Assembly (NCBI RefSeq): GCF_014650875.1
Contig: NZ_BMVU01000041.1
Coordinates: 1 to 64,000 of the forward strand
DNA from: Streptomyces minutiscleroticus
Lineage (GTDB): Bacteria; Actinomycetota; Actinomycetes; Streptomycetales; Streptomycetaceae
Direction: 5' to 3'
Length of the DNA stretch: 64,000 bases
The stretch's first letter is position 1, and each line of letters begins with the position of its first letter. This document shows positions 16,861 to 24,783 of this stretch, piece after piece. The notes beneath the pieces are model-generated. The model had not been told where the DNA came from and did no database searches. It saw nothing but the letters and a program-made list of their open reading frames with translations. Both the position numbers and the translations under genes were made by a program.

Positions 16861-17772
16861 TCAGGCCCGGTCCGCGGCGCGGAGGGCCCGCGCGAGCCAC
16901 TCCAGCTCCTCGGTCGCGTCGGGCGCCGCGTCCTGCCCGCGCACGCGGGCGACGAGCCTGCGGTAGCGCTCCGCTCCCGCTTCGATCCCGGCCTCCAGGC
17001 TGCGCAGCACGGCGGCCCGGTCGGCGTCGCCGAACAGCTCGGACAGCATCTCGGCCGCCGCCGGTCCCTCGGGGGCGAGGCCGCGTTCCCTGGCCTCCGC
17101 GACGGTCTGCACGGCCTGCCTGGCCCACCAGATGGAGGCCCCGGGGAGACGGCCCTGCCCCGGTGCGGGCGTGTTGAGCTCCATCCATGTGCGCAACCGC
17201 GCGCGGAAGCCGGGGTCCCGCACCAGTTCGGCCAGTTCGATCCAGGCGTCGACCTGCTCAGGCGTGGGGTCGTCGGGCAAGTCGACGCTGAAGGCGTTCA
17301 GGCGGTCGCGCAGGCGCGGCTCGACGTCGAGACCCCCGAACACCTCCTGCTTGAACTCGTCGATGATCTGCTCGCGTTCGGCGGCGGAAAGCCGCGCCAA
17401 CCGGTTCATCAGTGCTGTCTCCTCAGCGGTCGAACCACGTGCGGCCACGGTGGACAGGACGGCCCGGCTCACCTTGAGCGAACGGATCCGCGCGTCGAGC
17501 GCGGCCACATGCGCGTCGGCGACCTCGGCGACCGTGGTCCGGCCGCTCAGCACCCGGCACACGTCGTCGAGCCCGAGGCCCAGCTCCCGCAGGGTGCGGA
17601 CCAGTTCGACGCGGGCCACGGACCCGGCGTCGTACAGCCGGTAGCCGCTCGCGGAGCGGGCCACGGGCGGCACCGCCCCCTCGTCCGACCAGAAGCGCAG
17701 GGTACGCACCGGAATCCCGGTGCGGTGCGCGAGCCGGCCGATGGTGAGCAGGTCGCGGGGTTCCTCGTCCAT
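16861..17772 (-). CDS. MerR-family regulator with long ligand/effector domain
   Basis: The 303-residue product starts with a MerR HTH: LLTIGRLAHRTGIPVRTLRFW, SASGYRLYDAGSVARVELV, then the dimer helix region with LRELGLGLDDVCRVL. The rest is a helical C-terminal domain (e.g. AEREQIIDEFKQEVF, WIELAELVRDPGF) as in TipA-like multidrug-sensing members. Its own promoter region carries the canonical 19-bp-spaced MerR promoter with dyad (17780-17810), so it very likely autoregulates. No efflux or target gene is adjacent. Confidence 0.9.
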   Translation of the reverse strand: MDEEPRDLLTIGRLAHRTGIPVRTLRFWSDEGAVPPVARSASGYRLYDAGSVARVELVRTLRELGLGLDDVCRVLSGRTTVAEVADAHVAALDARIRSLKVSRAVLSTVAARGSTAEETALMNRLARLSAAEREQIIDEFKQEVFGGLDVEPRLRDRLNAFSVDLPDDPTPEQVDAWIELAELVRDPGFRARLRTWMELNTPAPGQGRLPGASIWWARQAVQTVAEARERGLAPEGPAAAEMLSELFGDADRAAVLRSLEAGIEAGAERYRRLVARVRGQDAAPDATEELEWLARALRAADRA

Positions 17773-17779
17773 GGGAGAG

Positions 17780-17810
17780 ATCCTGGACCCTCCAGCCGCT
17801 GGAGACTCAA
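17780..17810 (-). promoter_or_regulatory. MerR-type autoregulated promoter with 19-bp spacer and dyad
   Basis: On the minus strand TTGAGT (17810-17805) and CAGGAT (17785-17780) are separated by exactly 19 bases. The spacer contains the dyad CTCCAG-CCG-CTGGAG (17790-17804). An over-long spacer with a centred dyad is the hallmark of promoters twisted into shape by MerR activators. It lies directly upstream of the MerR gene's ATG at 17772. Confidence 0.7.
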
Positions 17811-18368
17811 GCGTTTCGGTGCGACACCCCGTGAGTCCTCCGGAACCCTGCCGGGTCCCCCGTGAACCTGCTCCCCTTGTTCTTCGGTACAGAGGGCGGG
17901 GCGCCGGGCCGCATCGAAGCTCCGGCCGCCCAGGCGGTCCACCAGGCCGCGGACAGGACCTACGCCCGCGACCACGCTTCGACCGTCCTGCGGCGGGAGG
18001 CGCCCGAGGCGCTGCGCGCCGCCTGTGACCGGCTGCGGGAAGGACGGATGACCGGCCCGGACGGGGCGTCGGCCGCGCTCCGCGACCCGGGCACCTCAGC
18101 ATCGTCGCGAGTCGGCCGGTTCTGCCGGGCCTGAATCGCTTCCGGTACCCGGAAAGGCCGTAGCCACGAGAGCCGCCCGCCGTCTCCCTGCGCCGTGGGC
18201 GCCTGTGCCGTCCGACGGGAAACCCCGTGGTCAGACGGTGAGCGGGCCATTCCGGGCGTGGGGTTCTCCCTGAGGAGAGACCGGTTCGGGCGGCGCGCCG
18301 TGGCGTGCGGGCTCCTACGTTGGCCGTGCGCGGGTTCCGCTGCGAGGACGTGGCAGGGAGGGAAGGGC
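17811..18368. other. Gene-free stretch between MerR and the amine-oxidase-like operon
   Basis: A rightward frame at 17862-18134 (90 codons) starts at GTG with no convincing ribosome site; its middle (APEALRAACDRLREG) is helix-like, but I cannot support it as a gene. Nothing else is recognised. Confidence 0.35.
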
Positions 18369-19220
18369 ATGAGGGACGCACGCAGTGCAGGGGCTGGGGA
18401 GCGACGGGTGGTGCCGCCGGCGGCGAGGCGTCGAGCGGCCCTGTGGAGCCTGGCGGGCGGCACGGTGCTGACCGCGGCCGCCACCGCCGTGATGATCACC
18501 GGGACCGTTCCTCTGGCGGCCACCGGCGCCGCCGGCCGGCCGCCGGCCGGCGGCGAGCCGACCTCGACGGCTCTGTCTCCCGTGCCCACTGCGGACGGCA
18601 GGACCGGGCCCGGCCCGTGGCGTGATCCTCTGACGACCGCGGAGATCGAGCGGGCGCAGCAACTGGCGCTCGCGGAGGACACGGACCTGCGCACGGCCAG
18701 CGAGAACGTCGAGAGGGAGCGGGGCAGGCCGCAGTACCTCGGCACCGATCTGGCCGAGAGCCCACCGTCGGTCGGCGGCGTCTGGGAGCGCAAGGTGGTG
18801 GTCCGCTTCTACGACTACAGGGACGACACCCTGACCCACAAGACGGTCGATCTCCTGACGCAGAAGGTCGAGAGTTCCAGGACGGTACGCGGTGTCCAGC
18901 CTCCCCCCACCCGGGAGGAGGCGCGGGAGGCGGCGGCGCTGCTGCTCGGCGACCCGCTCGGTGACGGCCTGCGGCAGGACTTCGCCCGAGCCACCGGCGG
19001 CGAACTCACCCGTGTCGAGCAACTGCAGGTCACGGGCTGGACCTACGAGCCACGGGGCATCCAGAGGGGTCCGCTCCGCGCGTGCGGCGCCGAGCGCTGC
19101 GTCCAGGTGTCCACCCGTGTGCCCGACGGCCCGAGGATCAACGCCGACAACTACGTGATCAACCTCAGTGACCGCTCTGTGCACCGCCTTCGAGCCGAGA
19201 GCGGAGGGCTTTCCTCATGA
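18369..19220 (+). CDS. Membrane-anchored copper amine oxidase N-terminal (D2/D3-like) domain protein
   Basis: The ATG at 18369 follows GGAGGGAAGGGC. The 283-residue product has one membrane or signal segment (residues about 25-50, WSLAGGTVLTAAATAVMITG) and a Pro/Gly linker. Then come DPLTTAEIERAQQLA (D2-like) and a strand pattern KVVVRFYDYRDDTL with TRTVRGVQPPPTREEAREA. The VxxxDYxxxTxxxxxVDL then GVQPPxxxEE order is what small domains D2/D3 of copper amine oxidases show before the catalytic barrel. The stop codon overlaps the next gene's ATG (ATGA), so the two are coupled and probably form one complex. Assignment rests on my reading of residue patterns. Confidence 0.6.
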   Translation: MRDARSAGAGERRVVPPAARRRAALWSLAGGTVLTAAATAVMITGTVPLAATGAAGRPPAGGEPTSTALSPVPTADGRTGPGPWRDPLTTAEIERAQQLALAEDTDLRTASENVERERGRPQYLGTDLAESPPSVGGVWERKVVVRFYDYRDDTLTHKTVDLLTQKVESSRTVRGVQPPPTREEAREAAALLLGDPLGDGLRQDFARATGGELTRVEQLQVTGWTYEPRGIQRGPLRACGAERCVQVSTRVPDGPRINADNYVINLSDRSVHRLRAESGGLSS

Positions 19221-20581
19221 AGAAAGTGTTCCGGCCCCTCACCACGGCCGCGTCCCTGGCGCTGCTGCTGCCGTCCGCACTGCCCGCCGCTGCCGGGGCG
19301 GCGGACGCCACGCGGACAGGCGCGGACGCGCGGAACGCCCCTGCCCGCGCCTGCAGCCCCGACAACGCCATCGAGCACACGCTCAGGGGCGGCGGTACCT
19401 GGCGGATGTGCTGGCACGACACGCGCCTGGAGGGGCTCGTACTGGAAGACGTCACCTTCCAGCCCAGGGGGGAGGCGGAACCGATCAGGATCCTGCACCG
19501 CGCCTCTCTGGCGCAGATCCACGTCCCCTACGACAACGGCACGGCCGAGTACTCCGACCTCACCGAGGACGAACTGGGGGCCCACGCCAACCCGCTGCGT
19601 CCCGAGGACTGCCCCGGCGGTGCCCTCAGGCAGATCCGGAGCAATCTCGCGACGCGGGGAGAGACCGTCAGCGGTCTGTGCGTCACCACCCAGGAGCGCG
19701 GTTTCGCCTTCCACGGCGACAACGCCGACCTGCCCCGCAGCGTCCACCGGGGGAACGAGGCCCAGCAGGGCCAGGACCTGGTCGTGTACACGGTCAACGA
19801 GGCCGGGCACTACCACTACATCAACCAGTGGAACTTCTCCGACGACGGCACGATCACACCGAGGCTGGGGGCCGCGGGGAACCTCTCCCCGGACGACTTC
19901 AACGCCGCGGACGGCACCGGCTGGCCGCTCGGCGAGGGCGCCAGGGCCTACTCCACCAGCCACCACCACAACGTCTTCTGGCGGCTGGTCTTCGACCCCG
20001 ACGGCACACCGACCTCCCGGGTCGAGCAGTACGACACCCGGCAGACCGGCCACTCCGCGAAAGAGCCCAGGACCCCCCTGCACGAGACCACCCGGACATC
20101 CGTCGACAAGGAGACGGGCGGCCTCACGGACGCGGACACCCAGCGCTGGTGGCGCATCGTCAGCAAGTACGAGAACACCGACGGGCACCCGCGCTCCTGG
20201 GAGATCGTCCACCACAACCCCCATCGGTACGGCGGGCGGCCCTTCACCGAGAAGGACATCTACTTCACGGAGTACAAGGCGGGCGAACGGTACGCCAGCG
20301 ACAACAGGATGTCTCCCGAACTCAGCCCCCTCGAACACGTCGGGCAGTTCGTCGGCGGCGAGAAACTGACGAGGCCCGTCGTCTGGGTGCAGGTGGGGTA
20401 CCACCACATCGCGCGGGACGAGGACCAGGCGCCCATGCCGGTGCACTGGCAGAGTTTCCAGATCGTTCCGCGCGATGTGACGGCGATGAACGCGCTCACG
20501 CCGGACCACCTGCGCCTGCCCCGCTACAACGGCGGCGGTCACCCCGCCCACCACCCGCCCTCCGGCAAGGGCGACAAGTAG
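19217..20581 (+). CDS. Secreted copper amine oxidase catalytic-domain-like protein
   Basis: The 454-residue product has a Sec signal peptide (SLALLLPSALPAAAGAADA). In order it shows WRMCWHDTRLEGLVLEDVTF and RASLAQIHVPYDNG, as at the start of the copper amine oxidase catalytic domain, then a D-rich SDLTEDELGAHANPL. Next are the cofactor-site region VNEAGHYHYINQWNF, copper-ligand pair HHH in TSHHHNVFWRLVFDPDG, and third-His region GYHHIARDEDQAPMPV. The quinone-forming Tyr is present, but the family consensus N-Y-(D/E) reads H-Y-H. Metal ligands thus look kept while the TPQ motif is altered. Possibly an amine oxidase with a split chain, or a metal-binding relative with another reaction. Confidence 0.6.
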   Translation: MKKVFRPLTTAASLALLLPSALPAAAGAADATRTGADARNAPARACSPDNAIEHTLRGGGTWRMCWHDTRLEGLVLEDVTFQPRGEAEPIRILHRASLAQIHVPYDNGTAEYSDLTEDELGAHANPLRPEDCPGGALRQIRSNLATRGETVSGLCVTTQERGFAFHGDNADLPRSVHRGNEAQQGQDLVVYTVNEAGHYHYINQWNFSDDGTITPRLGAAGNLSPDDFNAADGTGWPLGEGARAYSTSHHHNVFWRLVFDPDGTPTSRVEQYDTRQTGHSAKEPRTPLHETTRTSVDKETGGLTDADTQRWWRIVSKYENTDGHPRSWEIVHHNPHRYGGRPFTEKDIYFTEYKAGERYASDNRMSPELSPLEHVGQFVGGEKLTRPVVWVQVGYHHIARDEDQAPMPVHWQSFQIVPRDVTAMNALTPDHLRLPRYNGGGHPAHHPPSGKGDK

Positions 20582-20589
20582 ACCCCTGA

Positions 20590-20627
20590 CCCGGGACGGC
20601 AGGACCGGCCGGTCCTGCCGTCCCGGG
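20590..20627 (+). terminator. Perfect 38-bp palindrome, terminator of the amine-oxidase-like operon
   Basis: Arms of 19 bases (starting CCCGGGACGGCAGGACC) are exact reverse complements around a GGCC centre. It begins 9 bases after the stop at 20581. The truncated SDR reading frame from the other side also runs into it. Confidence 0.8.
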
Positions 20628-20689
20628 CCGGGGTGCGAGACAGGCGGCCTCGCGTCATCGGCGGTCGCGTATTCCTCGACGAGCGAGGG

Positions 20690-21295
20690 CCTGTGGTCAC
20701 CGTGTGCGGCCGCTGTCGGGGTGTCGATCGCGCCGGGCGCGACCGCCACCACCCGGACCCCGCGAGGTGCCAGCTCGACCGCCCAGCTGCGGGTCAGCGA
20801 CTCCAGCGCGGTCTTGGTCGCCGCGTAGACAGAGCTGCCGGGCCAGGCCCGCTGCCCCACCGACGTACTCACATCGACGATCACTCCGCCGGACGCCTCA
20901 AGGGACGGCAGCGCGGCCTGCGCCAGCAGGATGGGGGCGATCAGGTTGGTGGCGATCTGCGGCACGATCGTCTCCGGCTCGAGCGTGCCGAGGGCACCGC
21001 TGCGCACGATACCGGCATTGTTGACCAACACGTCCAGCCGGCCGTGCGTCTCCAGCGCGGTCCGGATGATCAGCTCGGGTCCGCCGTCGGCGGTGATGTC
21101 GGCGGCCAGCGGGGTGATCCGGTTGTGCCCGGCGGCGGTCTCGTCGAGCGGTTCGGCCCGTCGGCCGACCGCGAGGACGTGGGCGCCCTCGGCGGCGAAG
21201 GCGCGGGCGGTCGCCCGGCCGATCCCGGTGCCGGCCCCGGTGACGACGACGATCGTGTTCCTCCGAGGTGCGGTGCTGCTGTCCATGCCGGCCAT
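20690..21295 (-). pseudogene. 3'-truncated short-chain dehydrogenase
   Basis: From ATG 21295 (or 21286) the frame encodes an SDR: VVVTGAGTGIGRATARAF (cofactor loop), LDVLVNNAGIVRSG, active-site STSVGQRAW plus YAATKTALESL (YxxxK), and the post-catalytic VAPGAIDTPTAAAHG. There homology ends; the usual last 50 residues (GRIGRP-EVA to DGG) are absent. The frame then stays open without a stop through the terminator and antisense to the whole amine-oxidase-like gene, to about 19151. I read it as a gene cut at its 3' end by rearrangement. Confidence 0.7.
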
Positions 21296-21344
21296 CGTTC
21301 AACCCTGCCGCCAGCGGCAGGGTCAAGCGGCGCCCGGTGGGCTT

Positions 21345-21560
21345 GTCACCGTCTGCGCACCCACCCCGCGGGCAAGGGCGAGCGCCGCAACCCGGGCGAG
21401 CGGGACTTCATCGCGCTGATCGACGGTGTCCACCACTCGCCAAGGCACCGATCACGCCGGTACGGGACCGTCTCGACGCCCACGTCTCCCTCGCCCTGCG
21501 CGAGCTGACCGCCGAGCGTGCATGGCCGACGGTGCTCTGCCGCTTGCCTGCGCGCCCGGC
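21345..21560 (+). pseudogene. Remnant of an IS630-type DDE transposase
   Basis: Two frames together give transposase pieces. RNPGERDFIALIDGVHHSP (up to about 21440) and then, shifted, KAPITPVRDRLDAHVSLALRELTAERAWPTVL (about 21440-21540) correspond to the end of the catalytic domain of IS630-like DDE proteins (family pattern: LKAPIVLVWDRLNTHVS then AERAWLTVF-LPAYAP). The frameshift, missing N-terminus and missing ends show it is dead. It may explain the rearranged SDR next to it. Confidence 0.65.
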
Positions 21561-22080
21561 CCGGTGGGTGTGGGCGAGCCCGCAGCACCCGTCGATCCGG
21601 TCTTCGGCGCACCACCGGGCGCAATGGGTGTTCGAGGACCGGATCCGGCCGAGGACGTGCCGGGCGGCCAAAGGAGCGGTCCACACCACGCGGACGATCG
21701 ATGCACCGAGGCGGCCACCCTGTGGACGGAAGTCGCAGCACTGATCGCGAAAGCCGGTGAAACCGGCGACGCGCAGTCGCCGGCGCGGACAGGTGCCGTC
21801 CTCTGCGACCTCGCACGCATCGAGCGCGAAGCCATGCGGGCGCTGAACCGCCTGAGCAGCGAAGCCCCACGCGTCACCCGGTCCTGACCGCCGGACGTGA
21901 TCCCGGCCTCGGCCGCGGCGGCGCCGTGGTCCGTCGCTACGGCCGCCGTCCGGACTGCCGCGCCGCCGGGGCCGCCGCTTGCTCCTGAACCAGGAGGATC
22001 TGTGCAGCACGGCTGCCGCATCACGGAGCAGAGGACCGCGCATGACGCAGGCGTGCGACTCGCCGATAGCCTGTGGCGTC
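21561..22080. other. Intergenic stretch with an unassigned short frame
   Basis: A rightward frame from ATG 21624 to the stop at 21887 ends in a helix-rich segment (TLWTEVAALIAKAGETG then LCDLARIEREAMRALNRLS) that looks protein-like, but it has no good ribosome site and no family I recognise. The remainder contains nothing supported. Confidence 0.35.
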
Positions 22081-22518
22081 ATGACGCGCACTTGGATCTT
22101 GCCGGTACTGCTCGTGCTCTGCGGCTCGGTCTTTGCGGCCGGGCGGGTCCTCAGCGGGAGCCCGGGGGAAGCCGCCGCACTCCTGCTGGGGTTCGTGCTG
22201 CTCGCAGGCGTGACCTCGCCCCTGGTCTTCCCGAGATCGATCGGTGCGCTGGAGGCGCAGCGCCGCAGCGCGGTCGACGGCCATCCGATCGTCTACTGGC
22301 GGCCGGGCTGTACGTACTGCCTGCGGCTGCGCGTCCGGTTGGGACCGAGCGCCCGCCGGCTGCACTGGGTCGACATCTGGCGGGATCCGGAGGGAGCGGC
22401 GGTGGTGAGGGCGGCCAACGACGGCAACGAGACCGTGCCGACCGTCGTCGTGGCGGGCCGGCCGCACACCAACCCCGAGCCAGGATGGGTGCGCGAACAG
22501 CTCCGCCCCTCCGCATGA
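22081..22518 (+). CDS. Membrane-anchored glutaredoxin/mycoredoxin-like protein
   Basis: The 145-residue product from ATG 22081 has two hydrophobic helices (residues 4-22 and 28-48). A thioredoxin-fold glutaredoxin domain follows: IVYWRPGCTYCLRLRVRL with redox motif CTYC, DIWRDPEGAAVVRAANDGNETVPTV (cis-Pro in TVPTVVV) and a closing GRPHTNPEPGWV. Actinobacteria use mycothiol, so this is probably a mycoredoxin-type reductase working near the membrane. An in-frame upstream ATG (22042) is less likely because the added residues lack hydrophobic character. Confidence 0.88.
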   Translation: MTRTWILPVLLVLCGSVFAAGRVLSGSPGEAAALLLGFVLLAGVTSPLVFPRSIGALEAQRRSAVDGHPIVYWRPGCTYCLRLRVRLGPSARRLHWVDIWRDPEGAAVVRAANDGNETVPTVVVAGRPHTNPEPGWVREQLRPSA

Positions 22519-22972
22519 TCGTCAGCCGCCGCCGTGCCCGGGGACTGTCCGGGCCCGTCCGCGTCGGCCACCCGGAGGATCTCCCCGCGGGCCGTGCCGA
22601 CGGGCCAGTCCTGGTGGGCGTTGCCGACGAGGTGGGAGAGCCCGAAGTCCCACGACGTGTCGCGGCGCCCGGTGCCGATGGGCGGCCGGTCGGCGTCGAG
22701 ACCGTCACGGACGACCCGCCACCACTGACGTGATCGGTGCCGGCCTCACGAAACGCGACGCGAACCGAGCATGCAGCCCCGCCAGTACCCTGTCCCACTC
22801 CTGAACCAGACCCACCCCGAGCTCAGCCACACAGCAACTCAACCACACGCAATTGTGCTTGCAGTGCTAACACCCGCCTCTGACAAGTGCCGTGGCCCCG
22901 GGGAGAGCGGCCGGTGAGTCCTGCGACTGCGGATGCGCACCGGCATCCGTTGAGATGAAGCCGGAGTGATCC
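22519..22972. other. Gene-free stretch
   Basis: The minus strand of about 22520-22740 reads DTSWDFGLSHLVGNAHQDWP then ARGEILRVADADGPGQ, which is protein-like in composition but has no start or stop arrangement of a gene; it may be a relic I cannot name. The rest shows nothing. Confidence 0.3.
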
Positions 22973-23233
22973 GTGGACTGCTGTGCGTGGAACACGCGCC
23001 CCAAGTCTCCTGCGCGACGCCCGGACCGTTCCCTCCGGGATGTCGCCGCGCAGGCGCGGCCCGGTGCGGCGGCCCCGGGGGCCGACCCCGTCCCCAGCCA
23101 CCGCGCGGTGCTCGACGCCGTCCGCGACCAGGACCCCGCCCGCGCCGAACGCGCCATGGTGAACCTGCTGGCGAAGGCTGTCGCAGACCTCGACCACCTC
23201 ACGCGCGTACCGGACGTCGCGCCGCGGTCCTGA
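22973..23233 (+). pseudogene. C-terminal remnant of a GntR/FadR (FCD) regulator
   Basis: The last ~50 residues (HRAVLDAVRDQDPARAERAMVNLLAKAVADLDHL, about 23098-23205) match the final helices of the FCD ligand domain of FadR-type GntR regulators, where the pattern is HRAV-DAI---D---AE-AM--L. The DNA-binding domain and most of the FCD domain are missing. The upstream part of the frame is not similar to anything I know. Confidence 0.55.
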
Positions 23234-23688
23234 GCCTCATCGCTCCGCTTCGCGCCCTGGACGCACCCGCCGGCCTCGACCGCCGGCGGCGGGAGCAGGC
23301 CGACTCGACGCCTCCGGCGTCCGGTGTCCGACGTTCACGTCCGCGTCCGCACCGAGCGGCAGACCCCGAGTGCGAGGTCCGCCGCGCGGTGCGCTCCGAA
23401 GCGGCGCGCTCCGCGGCGGAGGGCGCGGCCGACGGGTTCGCCCGCGGCCACGGCATGCGACGCTGCCGCCACCGAGGCCAGGGCGAGGCTCACGTCCGGT
23501 TACGTCCTGACCGCCGTCACCGTCGGGCGACTCGGCGGACGGCCGGCGGTGGGAGGAGAACCCCCGCCCCGACGGCCGACGCGGCCTTGCGGAACCACCT
23601 CGACCGGTACGAGATCCCCGGCTCGTCTCGTGGTGAACCCTCGGCGCCCGGCCTCGGCGTCTCCGGGATCCCGGACAGTGTCACAAGC
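23234..23688. other. Gene-free stretch
   Basis: High-GC sequence with only low-complexity open frames; no domain, hairpin or repeat stands out. Confidence 0.4.
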
Positions 23689-24588
23689 TCAGGACTGCTC
23701 CACGATGCGTCCCGCCCGTGTGGCCATGTGACGCAGCCAGATGTGGGCGGGATCCCGTTCGTGCGCGGGATGCCACCACAGGGATTCCAGCAGGTCGCCC
23801 AGTTCGAAGGGGAGGTCGGCGATGGTGACGCCCTGGTCGGCGGGGTGGAGGCGGGCGACGCGCTCCGGCATCAGTCCGATGCGGTCGGTGCCGCGTACGA
23901 GGTGGGGTACGGAGAGGAAGTCCTCCGTGGTGATGGAGGACCGTATGCGGATGCCTTCCTGGGTCAGGCGCGGCATCGTGGAGAGCGCAGAGAAGGGGTG
24001 CTGGTAGGCGAACACCCAAGGCCGGTCCGACAACTGCTCCCGGTCCAGCGGCCGGTCGGCGGTGTCGGAGGAGACCACGCAGACCCAGCGGTCCCGGTAG
24101 AGCTGCAGCATGGGCATGTTCACCAGGACGCCCTGGGGCAGCACGATCGCGTCCACGGCCCGCAGATGGTCGGAGGCGCGGTGCACGAACCGGGCGGTGC
24201 TGTGGTGGAACGTCAGACGTACGTGGGGCGCCTCCCGTTGGACCAGATCGGCCAGGACCCGGCCGAAGACCGGCAGGTGGCAGTCGGACACGACGAGGGT
24301 GAACTCGTGTTCCGACTGTTCGGGGTCGAAGTCGGCGCGGGTCTGGAAGACCCGGTCCGTCCAGCTCAGGGCGAGTGAGGTCTGTTCGGCGAGGCGCTCG
24401 CCCAGGGCGGTCAACTCGTAGGAGTTGCCCACGCGGGTCAGGAGTTCATCGTCGAAGTGGCGGCGCAGGCGGGCCAGGGCGGCGCTGAGGCTCGGCTGGC
24501 TGAGTCCGAGGCGCTGGGCGGCGCGTGTCACGCTGCGTTCCTGCAGCAGGGCGTCCATGGAGACGAGCAGGTTGAGGTCCGGACTCAC
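23689..24588 (-). CDS. LysR-family regulator (NodD/LinR-like)
   Basis: The 299-residue product has the LysR HTH at residues 5-65 (NLLVSMDALLQERSVTRAAQ, then LSQPSLSAALARLRRHF) and the effector-binding domain after residue 90 (FTLVVSDCHLPVFGRVLADL). Start GTG at 24588. It is transcribed away from a flavin monooxygenase and a hydrolase, the classic divergent LysR arrangement, with an inverted repeat in between. It likely activates that operon in response to an aromatic-type inducer. Confidence 0.93.
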   Translation of the reverse strand: MSPDLNLLVSMDALLQERSVTRAAQRLGLSQPSLSAALARLRRHFDDELLTRVGNSYELTALGERLAEQTSLALSWTDRVFQTRADFDPEQSEHEFTLVVSDCHLPVFGRVLADLVQREAPHVRLTFHHSTARFVHRASDHLRAVDAIVLPQGVLVNMPMLQLYRDRWVCVVSSDTADRPLDREQLSDRPWVFAYQHPFSALSTMPRLTQEGIRIRSSITTEDFLSVPHLVRGTDRIGLMPERVARLHPADQGVTIADLPFELGDLLESLWWHPAHERDPAHIWLRHMATRAGRIVEQS

Positions 24589-24607
24589 GTCCCACCCCTT
24601 CGTAGGG

Positions 24608-24657
24608 CATCAGCTTCATCTATAACGGACATCAGTGAATTCAGCTTCCCTGATGAA
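24608..24657. promoter_or_regulatory. Candidate LysR binding region
   Basis: CATCAG (24630-24635) and CTGATG (24650-24655) form an inverted repeat spaced 14 bases, and a further CATCAGCTTCATC lies at 24608-24620. The region is AT-rich for this genome and sits between the divergent LysR and monooxygenase genes, where such regulators bind. Confidence 0.45.
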
Positions 24658-24783
24658 ACAACGCCCGGCAAGACTAGGGCACCGCGAGCCCGGGGACGTA
24701 GCCGCACCGGACTCCGCGTTCTCGGCAGGGCCCCGCGCCCGCCGCATCGACGCGTGGAAAGTTCTAGAAGGGCAGGGACGCCG

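Noticed and set aside
17862..18134. 90-codon rightward frame starting at GTG
   Set aside because: Lacks a ribosome site and recognisable family; composition alone does not support it.
19151..20689. Continuation of the SDR frame as a 714-codon protein
   Set aside because: Beyond about codon 200 the frame is the antisense of the amine-oxidase-like gene, and its residues (Val/Gly/Arg-rich) show no domain.
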